A stretch of DNA of 64,000 nt from Candidatus Gastranaerophilales bacterium (GTDB taxonomy: Bacteria; Cyanobacteriota; Vampirovibrionia; Gastranaerophilales; Gastranaerophilaceae): NCBI GenBank assembly GCA_944324365.1, contig CALUWA010000002.1, positions 240,086 through 304,085 of the forward strand, in the 5' to 3' direction. The translations under genes and the position numbers were made by a program. Of this stretch, positions 35,382-43,865 are shown piece after piece. The notes beneath the pieces are model-generated. The model did no database searches. It had not been told where the DNA came from and was given only the letters and a program-made list of their open reading frames with translations. The number at the start of each line of letters is the position of its first letter. The stretch's first letter is position 1.

Positions 35382-36314
35382 ATGGAAGATTTTAAACACT
35401 ATACGGTGATGAAAAACGAGGCAGTAGATGCTCTCAATTGTAAAAATGGTCTTGTATATGTGGATTGCACCCTTGGAGGCGGCGGTCATAGCGAGTTGAT
35501 TTTAAAAAGAATACAGCCGGATGGCAGACTTATTGCTTTCGATGTTGACGAAGATGCTATTCGTGCTTCAAAAGAACGTCTGAAAGATTACAAAAACTTA
35601 ACCATAGTAAAAGATTCTTATACTAATATTAAGAATGTTTTACATGAGCTTGGAATTCAAAAGATAACTGGCGGAGTTTTGTTTGACCTGGGAGCTTCTT
35701 ATCATCAGCTTACTAAAGGCGAGCGCGGGTTTTCGTTTTCAAAAGACGCGCCTTTGGATATGCGCTTCAATCAGGACGCGGAGTTTAGCGCGTATGATGT
35801 CGTGAATACTTATCCGGAGCAAGAACTTGTGCATATATTTTCAGAATACGGCGAAGAGAGATTTTCAAAAAGAATTGCAAAAAAAATTGTCGAAGTAAGA
35901 AAATCTCAAAAAATAGCGACTACAAAGGATTTGGCGGATTTGATTGTTAACTGCACTCCGCATATAAAAACCTCAATTCACCCGGCCACGAGAGTGTTTC
36001 AGGCAATCCGGATAGAAGTAAATCATGAGTTAACAAATGTAAAAAATACATTGAATGATGTGTTGGATTTGTTGGAGATTGGTGCTATAATAAGTGTAAT
36101 AAGTTTTCATTCTTTGGAAGACCGAATAGTGAAACACTTGTTCAAATACCACTCGGAGAAATGCCATTGTGCGAAAAATCAAATGATTTGTACATGTCCG
36201 CCTCCGAAGCTGGAATTGATAAATAAAAAGCCACTGACGGCATCGGAGCAGGAGATAAGGGAGAATCCGCCGTCAAGAAGCGCAAAGTTAAGAATTGCAA
36301 GATGCATAAATTAA
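35382..36314 (+). CDS. rsmH: 16S rRNA (cytosine-1402-N4) methyltransferase
   Basis: The 310-residue SAM-dependent methyltransferase modifies C1402 in the ribosomal P site. It has YVDCTLGGGGHSELIL (SAM loop), GVLFDLGASYHQL, the GERGFSFSKDAPLDMRF signature and the C-terminal PPSRSAKLRIA. The gene (old name mraW) usually opens the division and cell-wall cluster. Here it is followed only by an ftsL-like gene. Confidence 0.96.
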   Translation: MEDFKHYTVMKNEAVDALNCKNGLVYVDCTLGGGGHSELILKRIQPDGRLIAFDVDEDAIRASKERLKDYKNLTIVKDSYTNIKNVLHELGIQKITGGVLFDLGASYHQLTKGERGFSFSKDAPLDMRFNQDAEFSAYDVVNTYPEQELVHIFSEYGEERFSKRIAKKIVEVRKSQKIATTKDLADLIVNCTPHIKTSIHPATRVFQAIRIEVNHELTNVKNTLNDVLDLLEIGAIISVISFHSLEDRIVKHLFKYHSEKCHCAKNQMICTCPPPKLELINKKPLTASEQEIRENPPSRSAKLRIARCIN

Positions 36315-36355
36315 CTTTATATCAGAGTTGAGTAAAACTAATTGGGGAAGTAAAA

Positions 36356-36817
36356 TTGAATACGGCTAGAGCAACAGTAAGAGAAGACTATTACAATTAT
36401 CAACGGAGAGAGAGTTATATTCAAAGTCCGGCGGAAGATACACCGATAATAGAAGGGTATTTTTTCAAGGAGAACCTTATGAAAGAGATGGCAATAAGAA
36501 AACTAAATATGTCCTTGTGCGTAGTTCTTTGCGCTCTTGTTGTTGTTGCTTTTGTAAGTTATTATTTCGAGATGTCAAATGAGATTGTTTTGAATACGCT
36601 GTCTCGTCAAGTTACGGCTTTAAATGACGAAAATTCCGAGCTTCAAAATCATCTCGATAAATTAAAATCATTTAATAACGTTGATTCCAAAATGGCTCAG
36701 CAAAACATTTTGCAGAAGGCCGCAAAAGTTATTGAGGTTCCGGCAGTTGTTTCAAATGTTAGTCTTGACTCAAAGAAGGAATTAACTAGTACGGTCGATT
36801 GGTCTATTGGTTATTAA
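36356..36817 (+). CDS. FtsL-like single-pass membrane protein
   Basis: The 153-residue bitopic protein has a cytoplasmic N-terminus of about 50 residues, a membrane helix at about 52-73 (MSLCVVLCALVVVAFVSYYF) and an external coiled coil (ALNDENSELQNHLDKLKSF). Topology and position after rsmH match the divisome protein FtsL; sequence similarity alone is weak. It starts with TTG, supported by GGGGAAG 5 nt upstream. No ftsI or mur genes follow. Confidence 0.7.
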   Translation: MNTARATVREDYYNYQRRESYIQSPAEDTPIIEGYFFKENLMKEMAIRKLNMSLCVVLCALVVVAFVSYYFEMSNEIVLNTLSRQVTALNDENSELQNHLDKLKSFNNVDSKMAQQNILQKAAKVIEVPAVVSNVSLDSKKELTSTVDWSIGY

Positions 36818-36878
36818 CATTTTTTAACAATTGGATATTTCAAGGCAAAAAAATAAAGGTTAATGTTTTAGTAATAAT

Positions 36879-37433
36879 ATGGGAAAAAGAATTTTATTAA
36901 TATTGGTTTCATTATTTTTATTTACTGGCAGTGCATTTGCCTACGGTTATCCGCGCTGGTTTTCAATGCCGTTAACCGTGTATATGCCTAAGACTGAAAA
37001 TACTGTAGCTGTTCAAAGTGCCTTCAAGGCTTGGCAGACCGGAACAAAATCTACTGTAAGATTTATTTTCAGAACATCTAAAAATCTTGCAAATATTTCA
37101 AATATTAATGTAATTTTTGTTGATAGGCTTTCTGACAATAAAGCTTATATTGTAAGAAACAGATTTGCGCAATTTGGCGGGTGCAGAACTTGCGGAAATC
37201 GTTATTTTAATAATTCAGATGTTATGATTGCTACAAAAGATGCTGATGGCAATGAGCTGCCTCCTGATAAAATTAAAGCGGTTACTATGCAGGCAGTTGG
37301 ACAGATTGTCGGCGTACCTTTGAGTGAAGATGAAAACAGTATTATGTTTAAAGATTCTGATTTTACAAAATCTTCAGTTACACAGGATGCCGTAAAATCT
37401 GTATGGAGATTATACAAACCGTCTTACAGATAA
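36879..37433 (+). CDS. Exported matrixin-like protein lacking the zinc site
   Basis: This 184-residue protein has a signal peptide (KRILLILVSLFLFTGSAFA). The mature part follows the layout of M10/matrixin-type peptidases: AVQSAFKAWQ, a VRFIF strand, NINVIFVD, FGG, then the position of the active helix, and a final SIMF. The expected HExxHxxGxxH is replaced by TMQAVGQIVGVPLSED, so no zinc ligands remain. It is probably a non-catalytic binding protein. A CRTC pair could form a disulfide. The assignment rests on pattern only. Confidence 0.6.
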   Translation: MGKRILLILVSLFLFTGSAFAYGYPRWFSMPLTVYMPKTENTVAVQSAFKAWQTGTKSTVRFIFRTSKNLANISNINVIFVDRLSDNKAYIVRNRFAQFGGCRTCGNRYFNNSDVMIATKDADGNELPPDKIKAVTMQAVGQIVGVPLSEDENSIMFKDSDFTKSSVTQDAVKSVWRLYKPSYR

Positions 37434-37482
37434 GGATTATCCTTTTTCCGGTTGATTTTTTGCTGATTTCCGGCGGGAATGT

Positions 37483-37511
37483 TTGAATTTTTGCGCTGCA
37501 TATTGTATAAT
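37483..37511 (+). promoter_or_regulatory. Promoter of the dicarboxylate symporter gene
   Basis: TTGAAT (37483-37488) and TATAAT (37506-37511) have an ideal 17-nt spacer. The leader is about 40 nt with AAGAGGA upstream of the ATG. Confidence 0.7.
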
Positions 37512-37557
37512 ATACAGGTCAAATATTTATAAAGTTTAGAATTAAGAGGACATAAAG

Positions 37558-38889
37558 ATGAAGGATTCAAAGATACAAATGCAGATACTCATAGCATTGG
37601 GCTTGGGTTTGAAAAGGAATTGGCATATATTTTTCGGTATTATTGCCGGTATATTTGTCGGAATATTTCTTCACGCGCATCCGTATCCTATCCTTTTATC
37701 TTTGTTGAATTTTATCGGTCAGGTATTTATCAGGCTTATCCAGATGGTGGTTATTCCTCTTGTTGTGTCTGCAATAATTATCGGTATCACAAGTATTGGT
37801 GATAATAAGCAGCTTGGCAAGTTCGGAACAAAAATGGTACTTTACTATGGTATTATAACGGTTGCCGCTGTAGCTATCGGAACGGTACTTTCGCTGATAT
37901 TTAAGCCGGGTCTCGGTGCTGCTCATTACATTGCCGCAAATACCGCAAGCGAAGTTCAGGCATCAGTTGCAACAGCAATGTCACAGCAGCAGGGGCATAT
38001 TTTAAGTATGTTCCTTGATTTTATTCCGAGTAACCCTTTGAATGCTCTGGCTCATGGAAATATGGTAGCAATTATTGTGTTTGTTTTAATATTTGCTATT
38101 GCTCTTGCAAAAGTCGGTGATGTGAACAGACCTATTGTTTCATTCTTTGAATCTGTATTTGCAGCTACAATGAAAATTACTGACTGGATTATGTTTTTGG
38201 CTGCTCCAGGTGTATTTGCACTTACTGCATCAGCGGTTACAAGCTTCGGAATGGATATCTTTGCAAGTATCTCCAAGTACCTTCTGGTGCTTGTAGTCGG
38301 CTTCTTAATCCAGATGTTTATTGTTTATCCGATTTTCTTAAAATGTTTTTCAAAAGTTTCAATATGGATGTTGTATTCCGCTATCGCAGAAGCAATGATG
38401 GTTGCTTTCGGTACGGCAAGTTCTTCCGCAACTTTGCCTTTGACAATTGCTTGCTGTGAAAAAAGAGGAATTTCCCATAAAATTTCAAGTTTTGTATTGC
38501 CGTTGGGCGCAACGTTAAATATGGACGGAACAGCAATGCTTCAGGTTGTTGCGGTAATTTTCCTTGCACAAGCTTATGGAGTTCCGCTTACTCCGTTCTT
38601 GCTTATTCAAATTGCGCTGCTTGCTATAATAGCCTCCAGCACAAGTGCCGGAATATCCGGTGCCGGATTGATTACAATAGCACTTATTCTTAACGGAATG
38701 GGATTAAGCCCTGAACAGCTTGTTGCAGGTTTTGCGTTCCTGTTTACGATAGAAAGACTAACAGATATGATGAGAACCCTTGTGAATGTTACGTCAGATG
38801 CTGTTGTAGTTGCGGCTATTGCTGATAACGAAAACGAAATCAATTATGATTTATTTAATAATCCGGAAGCTTATGAGGAAATAGCTTAA
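37558..38889 (+). CDS. Dicarboxylate/amino acid:cation symporter (DAACS family)
   Basis: The 443-residue membrane transporter of the GltP/DctA/SstT type has eight helices and two re-entrant hairpins. The serine-rich hairpin ASSSATLPLTI and the NMDGTAML motif of helix 7 are present, along with IQMVVIPLVVSAIIIGI near the N-terminus. It imports glutamate/aspartate or C4-dicarboxylates with Na+ or H+. Which substrate cannot be decided. It has its own strong promoter and may be followed by queF in the same transcript (4 nt gap). Confidence 0.9.
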   Translation: MKDSKIQMQILIALGLGLKRNWHIFFGIIAGIFVGIFLHAHPYPILLSLLNFIGQVFIRLIQMVVIPLVVSAIIIGITSIGDNKQLGKFGTKMVLYYGIITVAAVAIGTVLSLIFKPGLGAAHYIAANTASEVQASVATAMSQQQGHILSMFLDFIPSNPLNALAHGNMVAIIVFVLIFAIALAKVGDVNRPIVSFFESVFAATMKITDWIMFLAAPGVFALTASAVTSFGMDIFASISKYLLVLVVGFLIQMFIVYPIFLKCFSKVSIWMLYSAIAEAMMVAFGTASSSATLPLTIACCEKRGISHKISSFVLPLGATLNMDGTAMLQVVAVIFLAQAYGVPLTPFLLIQIALLAIIASSTSAGISGAGLITIALILNGMGLSPEQLVAGFAFLFTIERLTDMMRTLVNVTSDAVVVAAIADNENEINYDLFNNPEAYEEIA

Positions 38890-38893
38890 ATTT

Positions 38894-39790
38894 ATGTCTG
38901 AAACCGAAAAGATTGCATCAAAGTTTTTAGGTAAAAGAACTCCGGGAAGTGCAGAATATGACAACTCTTTGCTTGTTGCCATTCCGCGTGAAGAAAATCG
39001 AAAACAGTATGCGATAGATGATGAGCATCTCCCTTTTGCAGGCTGGGATGTCTGGCATGCTTATGAGTTTTCCGTTATGACCGAAAACGGGCTGCCTGTT
39101 ACACGTTTGTTAAAGCTGAAATATAACTGTGACAGCAAATTTTTGGTGGAATCAAAGTCTTTAAAATTATATTTAAATTCCTTTAATATGTCACGTTTCG
39201 GTAAAAATACCGAAGAATGTCTTGATATTTGTAAAACGCTTATAACCGATGATTTGTCGAAAAAGCTTGAAACAAATGTAGAGATTAATTTTTTGGAAAA
39301 CAATGTAGAGCGGGTTGAGATTTTTGCCAGGTTTAGAGATATAATGGATTTTGTATCCGAAAATACTCTTAAGATTGATAAATTTAAAGAGGCTCCGGAG
39401 CTTTTGGCTGCTGATATTTCAGAAAAAGCTTCAGAACATTTTTTGCATTTTGATTCTTTGAGATCAAATTGCAGAGTTACGCATCAGCCGGATTTTGGGG
39501 ATGTGTTTATTTATTATCGCTCTTTAAAACATATTAAGGAAGACAGTCTTGTAAAGTATTTGTGTTCGTTTAGGTCGGAATATCATTTTCACGAAGAATG
39601 TTGTGAAATGATTTATAAAAGGCTATATGATATTTTAAATCCCGGCGATGAATTGTTTGTATGTGCTCTATATACCAGACGCGGCGGAATAGATATTTGT
39701 CCTTCACGCTGGAGTGAAAATTGCAGGGTCGATGACGTTTTTAAGCTGATAGATGTTAATAAATTCGCAAGATACGGCGTAAAACAATAG
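38894..39790 (+). CDS. queF: NADPH-dependent 7-cyano-7-deazaguanine reductase, two-domain type
   Basis: Reduces preQ0 to preQ1, the substrate of Tgt. The 298-residue length places it in the long bimodular (E. coli-like) class. The QueF motif ESKSLKLYLNSFN is present, and so is the nucleophilic Cys in LRSNCRVTHQPDFGDVFIYY. It starts 4 nt after the symporter stop. Together with tgt at the window edge it shows that queuosine synthesis operates here. The queCDE genes are not in the window. Confidence 0.93.
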   Translation: MSETEKIASKFLGKRTPGSAEYDNSLLVAIPREENRKQYAIDDEHLPFAGWDVWHAYEFSVMTENGLPVTRLLKLKYNCDSKFLVESKSLKLYLNSFNMSRFGKNTEECLDICKTLITDDLSKKLETNVEINFLENNVERVEIFARFRDIMDFVSENTLKIDKFKEAPELLAADISEKASEHFLHFDSLRSNCRVTHQPDFGDVFIYYRSLKHIKEDSLVKYLCSFRSEYHFHEECCEMIYKRLYDILNPGDELFVCALYTRRGGIDICPSRWSENCRVDDVFKLIDVNKFARYGVKQ

Positions 39791-39802
39791 TGCGGGGGGG
39801 AT

Positions 39803-40150
39803 ATGGATAACAGGTGTAAAGGTGCGGCTGGCGAAGATTTAGCGTGCAGGTATTTAGAAAAAAACGGTTATAAAATACTTGAGCGAAATAAGCACTATTC
39901 ACGCTTTTGCGAGCTGGACATTATTGCAAAATATAAAGATACTTATGTTTTTGCGGAAGTAAAAACGCGCCAAACAAATTCATACGGAACCCCTTTGGAA
40001 GCGATTACAAAAACAAAGTTCGAAAATATAAAACGCGGGGTATTGAATTATATTACAGAAAACAATATTAAAAAATACAGAATTGATGTAATAGGGATTA
40101 CCATAAAGCCGGAACTTAAAATTGAACATTTGAAAAATGTAAGCCTATAG
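39803..40150 (+). CDS. YraN/UPF0102 family endonuclease-like protein
   Basis: The 115-residue protein with a PD-(D/E)xK-type fold has KGAAGEDLACRYLEKNGYKILERN, then CELDIIAKYKDTYVFAEVKTR, which supplies the D...E-x-K residues. The family is widespread, often near rnhB or rimM, and is thought to act on DNA (Holliday-junction-like) in repair or transformation; the exact role is not settled. A GGGGGG run serves as ribosome-binding site. Confidence 0.88.
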   Translation: MDNRCKGAAGEDLACRYLEKNGYKILERNKHYSRFCELDIIAKYKDTYVFAEVKTRQTNSYGTPLEAITKTKFENIKRGVLNYITENNIKKYRIDVIGITIKPELKIEHLKNVSL

Positions 40151-40198
40151 ACGGGCTTATGCTCTTTATTTTAATATGCAAATGTACCGATTATGTTC

Positions 40199-40292
40199 GT
40201 TATTTGAGCTTTCAGCTCAAATTTTTTCAAGGCTCACTATCGCACTTCGTGCACGTTCGCCTGACTCAATTCCATCAGGCGTCATTGCGAGG
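40199..40292 (+). repeat. 94-bp dispersed repeat (copy 1)
   Basis: It contains three hairpins: TGAGC-TTTCA-GCTCA, GCACTTCGTGC, and CCTGA...TCAGG. It ends in GTCATTGCGAGG. A near-identical copy lies at 63893-63985. Confidence 0.85.
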
Positions 40293-40493
40293 TCGGATTT
40301 TCGGTAGGGCGCCGTGGCACGAAGTGCCCCAGCCCGCAAGTTGGAGCCGGACGTTACTCCGGCGACAACCCGAATAATCCGATGCTTTACGACGAAGCAA
40401 TTCAGGAGAAAGGATCGCGCAATAAATGCGCGATGACAAATTTTGGTACATTTTATCAGCCACATGTCATCGCGGAAGGCGAAGCCTGTCCGC

Positions 40494-40531
40494 GATCTAT
40501 GGATTGCTTCGCTAACGCTCGCAATGACGGG
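40494..40531 (-). repeat. 'GTCATTGCGAGCG...GCAATCCAT' repeat in inverse orientation
   Basis: Reverse complement of the element at 3931-3961. It supplies the first codons of the second pilin gene (MDCFANARND). Confidence 0.75.
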
Positions 40532-41224
40532 AAATATTTGCTTAGCAACCCTCTACCGAAAATCCGGCCTCAGAATGAAAAAAAGAAAGCGGCGTTTACG
40601 CTTGCGGAAGTGCTTATAACCCTTGGGATTATTGGCGTGGTTGCGGCAATGACAATGCCAATGCTGATTGCCAAGTACCAAAAGCTTGTTGTCGAAACGA
40701 AATTACAGGTATTTTATGCGCAGATAAATGATGCATTCAGGCGGGCGTATGTGGACTATGACGGTACATTTGAAGACTGGGTTGTGAAAGATAAAAATTA
40801 TAACTATAATGAAACAAAAAAATTTCTGGAAACCTACCTGCTTCCATACGTAAAATATACAAAAGTTGTACAATGTAATAATAAGAATGGTCAGATATTT
40901 GCCTGTGTATATTTTGTAAACGGTACCATGATGCGCTTATCTATAGACGATAACGGCGGAGATATTGTATTTCATCCAAATGCCAAATATGAATACAATT
41001 TGCGGGAAAATTTTGCATTTCAGATGGTTAAAAAGAAAATGCAAGGCGGCAAAGTATATAATAGTTTGGAATTTGTAGAACCGTATGTTTTGAATTGGAA
41101 TGGAAATAGTGAATCCTTAAAGACCGGACAGTGGGGATGCTATGAGGGATGTACAAATTGTTGGTATTGTACAAAATTAATACAGATAAACGGCTGGAAA
41201 ATACCTGACGATTATCCTTGGTAA
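40499..41224 (+). CDS. Type IV pilin-like / pseudopilin protein
   Basis: The protein of about 241 residues has the prepilin site KKKAA/FTLAEVLITLGIIGVVAAMTMPMLI with the +5 Glu. A globular domain follows, containing the Cys pairs CYEGCTNCWYC and ending NGWKIPDDYPW, homologous to the end of the 18.2 kb pilin. The frame stays open back to 40382, but ATG 40499 gives a more normal leader of about 31 residues. That leader is encoded by two dispersed repeats. It is convergent with recF. Confidence 0.83.
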   Translation: MDCFANARNDGKYLLSNPLPKIRPQNEKKKAAFTLAEVLITLGIIGVVAAMTMPMLIAKYQKLVVETKLQVFYAQINDAFRRAYVDYDGTFEDWVVKDKNYNYNETKKFLETYLLPYVKYTKVVQCNNKNGQIFACVYFVNGTMMRLSIDDNGGDIVFHPNAKYEYNLRENFAFQMVKKKMQGGKVYNSLEFVEPYVLNWNGNSESLKTGQWGCYEGCTNCWYCTKLIQINGWKIPDDYPW

Positions 41225-41232
41225 TATATAAA

Positions 41233-42336
41233 TTATGAAATACAGCCGTTGTCAATTTTGTATATTTTTACGTCTTTTAAAAATTCTTGTTCAAAAAGAA
41301 CGGTATCTACGGATGTAATAACTGTTTGGGTATTAGGATTAATTGACTTTAGCAAGTAGTTTTGCCTTATGTCATCGAGTTCGGCGAGTACATCATCCAA
41401 AAGCAAAACAGGTTCATCCCCTGTTTTTGAAGTTATAATATCAAGTTCCGATAATTTTAAAGCAAGTACAACGGTTCTCTGCTGCCCTTGGGAAGCGTAT
41501 TTTGTAGCTTCGTTGTTATTAATAAAAAATTGGATATCATCCCTGTGCGGGCCGGTACAAGCTTGTCCTCTGCGCATTTCTTCTGCTTTTTTTTCAATTA
41601 ACGACTGTTTGAATTTTTCCACTATATCATCCATTGAAGTTTCTTCATTTAAAAAAACGCAGTCGTATTTGATTTTTAAATCTTCGGTTTCGCTAATTAT
41701 GCGATGTTTCTCTTTTGCAATTTTTTCTATTTCGTTTAAGAATTTTATTCTGAGGTAAATTATGTTGCTTCCTGTGATTACAAGCTGTTCATTGTATACG
41801 TCAAGAAGTGTTTCGTTAAGATTTCCGGTTTTTAAATATTCTTTCAGGCAGTTGTTTTTTTGAATGCGGATTTTATCGTATTTAGAAAGTCTTTCATCAT
41901 AGGCCGGATAAATCTGTGAAATAGCTCTGTCAAGCCAATCTCTTCTGTCAGAAGGATTTCCGCGCAGCAGTAATAAATCATTTGTGGAAAATAACACGGT
42001 CTTTAAAACGGATTTAAAGTTTTTCGGTGTAGTTTTTACCTTGTTTACTTTCAGCTCTCTGGTTTTATCTTTTGTGTACAGAAAGTCGAGTTCAATGTCA
42101 GTGTCGGCTTTTATAATGTTTGCATTAATTGAAACTTTGTCGCTTTCAAAATTTATTAACTCTGAGTTGTTGGAAATCCTGGGGCTCTTTAATGCGGACA
42201 GGAAATAGATACTCTCCAAAATATTAGTTTTTCCCTGGGCGTTTTTGCCGATAATTAATATTTTTTCGGAAGATAAGTCCAAGTATAAATTTTTACAGTT
42301 TCTATAATTTGTCAGCTGTAAATTTGATAGTTTCAT
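41233..42336 (-). CDS. recF: DNA replication/repair protein RecF
   Basis: The 367-residue SMC-like ATPase loads RecA at gaps with RecO/RecR. It has Walker A (IGKNAQGKTNILES), the signature region KYASQGQQRTVVLALKL and Walker B (PVLLLDDVLAELDDIRQ). It is not next to dnaN or gyrB, as it often is elsewhere. TATAAT on the minus strand (42348-42343) ends 6 nt before the ATG with no Shine-Dalgarno. Confidence 0.95.
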   Translation of the reverse strand: MKLSNLQLTNYRNCKNLYLDLSSEKILIIGKNAQGKTNILESIYFLSALKSPRISNNSELINFESDKVSINANIIKADTDIELDFLYTKDKTRELKVNKVKTTPKNFKSVLKTVLFSTNDLLLLRGNPSDRRDWLDRAISQIYPAYDERLSKYDKIRIQKNNCLKEYLKTGNLNETLLDVYNEQLVITGSNIIYLRIKFLNEIEKIAKEKHRIISETEDLKIKYDCVFLNEETSMDDIVEKFKQSLIEKKAEEMRRGQACTGPHRDDIQFFINNNEATKYASQGQQRTVVLALKLSELDIITSKTGDEPVLLLDDVLAELDDIRQNYLLKSINPNTQTVITSVDTVLFEQEFLKDVKIYKIDNGCIS

Positions 42337-42342
42337 AAATCA

Positions 42343-42348
42343 ATTATA
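42343..42348 (-). promoter_or_regulatory. -10 element of recF, candidate leaderless start
   Basis: A consensus TATAAT is followed by only TGATTT before the recF ATG. Transcription would start at or next to the start codon. Confidence 0.55.
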
Positions 42349-42442
42349 CTTCAAACAAATGATTATTTTTTTTATGGATTGATGAAAATAGTAATATATC
42401 GTATAATTATTGCATAATATATGATAAACTGAAGAGGATTTT

Positions 42443-42694
42443 ATGTTACCTATTATTACAGAAGAAATTTCAGCAGCAGCATTATCTGAGATATTCAAGG
42501 ATATGCCTGCATGGCGGAAGAAGATGATTCATTATATAAAAGATGAAAACCCGGAAATAAACACTGCAATAATAGAGGCAGCAAACAATACGGATCTTGA
42601 TCCGAAAGCGGTTGCACTTGGTGCGTATATGGCGTATAATTTATTAGAGCTTGCGCTTCAGGAAAACGAACAAATTTTGAATTTTACAGAATAG
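42443..42694 (+). CDS. Small hypothetical protein upstream of pilT
   Basis: The 83-residue helical protein (MLPIITEEISAAALSEIFKDMPAWRKKMIHYIKDENPEI...) has no signal peptide. It begins after a clear AGAGGA ribosome-binding site and ends 14 nt before pilT, so the two are co-transcribed. No domain is recognised. A role with the pilus retraction ATPase is a guess from location only. Confidence 0.7.
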   Translation: MLPIITEEISAAALSEIFKDMPAWRKKMIHYIKDENPEINTAIIEAANNTDLDPKAVALGAYMAYNLLELALQENEQILNFTE

Positions 42695-42708
42695 AATGAG
42701 AGGGAATA

Positions 42709-43785
42709 ATGGTTGCTATAGAAGAACTTTTACAAAAACTTGTAGAAAATAACGGCAGTGACTTGCATATATCAAGTGCTTTGCCTCCGGTAATGCGTGT
42801 GGATGGTAAACTTAAAAGAATGGATTATCCGCCTCTTACACCGGAAGATGTTGAAAACCTCTTATTCCCTATGCTTTCAAATGAACAGAGAAGAAGGCTT
42901 GAACAGGAATGGGAACTTGATTTTTCATATGGTATTGAAGGATTAAGCCGTTTCAGGGTTAACTTTTATAAAGATAAAGGCAACTATGCAGCTGCATTCA
43001 GAACGATTACCTCAACCGTTCCGTCATTTGACCAGCTGGGCTTGCCGGAGATTGTAAGAACAACAGCCGAAAAACCGCGTGGTCTGATTTTGGTAACAGG
43101 GCCTACTGGTTCCGGTAAATCAACGACTCTTGCGGCGATGATAGATTATATTAACTCTTCGCGTGCAGAGCACATTCTTACAATTGAAGACCCTGTCGAA
43201 TTTGTTCATACTTCAAAGTCCAGTATTATTCACCAGCGTGAATTAGGTATGGATACAAGATCTTTTGCAAATGCCTTAAAGTCAGCGCTCCGTGAAGACC
43301 CTGATATTATTCTGGTAGGTGAGATGAGAGACCACGAAACTATTGCGTTGGCTCTGACAGCGGCAGAAACAGGCCACTTGGTATTCGGAACCCTGCACAC
43401 GTCATCAGCTTCTCAAACTGTTGACCGTATTATCGACGTATTTCCGGAAGGACAACAGCAGCAAATTCGTGTTCAGCTTGCAAACTCTCTTGTTGCGGTA
43501 TTTGCACAGACCCTGCTGCCTAAGGTTCAGCCTGACGGCACTAAAAAAGGCCGTGTAATGGCACAGGAAATTATGTTGGTTATCCCGGCTATTGCAAACC
43601 TTATCAGAGAATCAAAAGCGGCACAAATATATTCAACAATTCAGATGAACCAAGGTTTGGGTATGCAGACTCTTGAAATGGCGCTTGCAAATCTTTACAA
43701 GCAAAAGCTTATTACTTTGGAAGATGCGCTTTCTAAAACCTCCCGTCCGGATGAGTTGAAACGTATGCTTGCTGCACATAATTAG
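42709..43785 (+). CDS. pilT: Type IV pilus retraction ATPase PilT
   Basis: The 358-residue hexameric ATPase disassembles pilin and powers retraction and twitching. It has an N-terminal PAS-like domain (DLHISSALPPVMRVDGKL), Walker A in GPTGSGKSTTLAAM, the Asp and His boxes (TIEDPVEF, GTLHTSSASQTVDRIIDVFP), Walker B (DPDIILVGEMRD) and the C-terminal ANLIRE motif diagnostic of PilT. GAGAGGG ribosome-binding site. The two pilin-like proteins in this window may be substrates or minor pilins of the same system. Confidence 0.96.
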   Translation: MVAIEELLQKLVENNGSDLHISSALPPVMRVDGKLKRMDYPPLTPEDVENLLFPMLSNEQRRRLEQEWELDFSYGIEGLSRFRVNFYKDKGNYAAAFRTITSTVPSFDQLGLPEIVRTTAEKPRGLILVTGPTGSGKSTTLAAMIDYINSSRAEHILTIEDPVEFVHTSKSSIIHQRELGMDTRSFANALKSALREDPDIILVGEMRDHETIALALTAAETGHLVFGTLHTSSASQTVDRIIDVFPEGQQQQIRVQLANSLVAVFAQTLLPKVQPDGTKKGRVMAQEIMLVIPAIANLIRESKAAQIYSTIQMNQGLGMQTLEMALANLYKQKLITLEDALSKTSRPDELKRMLAAHN

Positions 43786-43811
43786 AAATTTATATAATTT
43801 GAAATATAAAA

Positions 43812-43846
43812 ACAGGAGTTTGATAGCAATCAACTCCTGTTTTTTT
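43812..43846. terminator. Bidirectional terminator between pilT and ychF
   Basis: ACAGGAGTT/AACTCCTGT stem followed by seven T. An A-run precedes it for the opposite strand. Confidence 0.88.
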
Positions 43847-43865
43847 AGTATCTATAATTTTGGGT

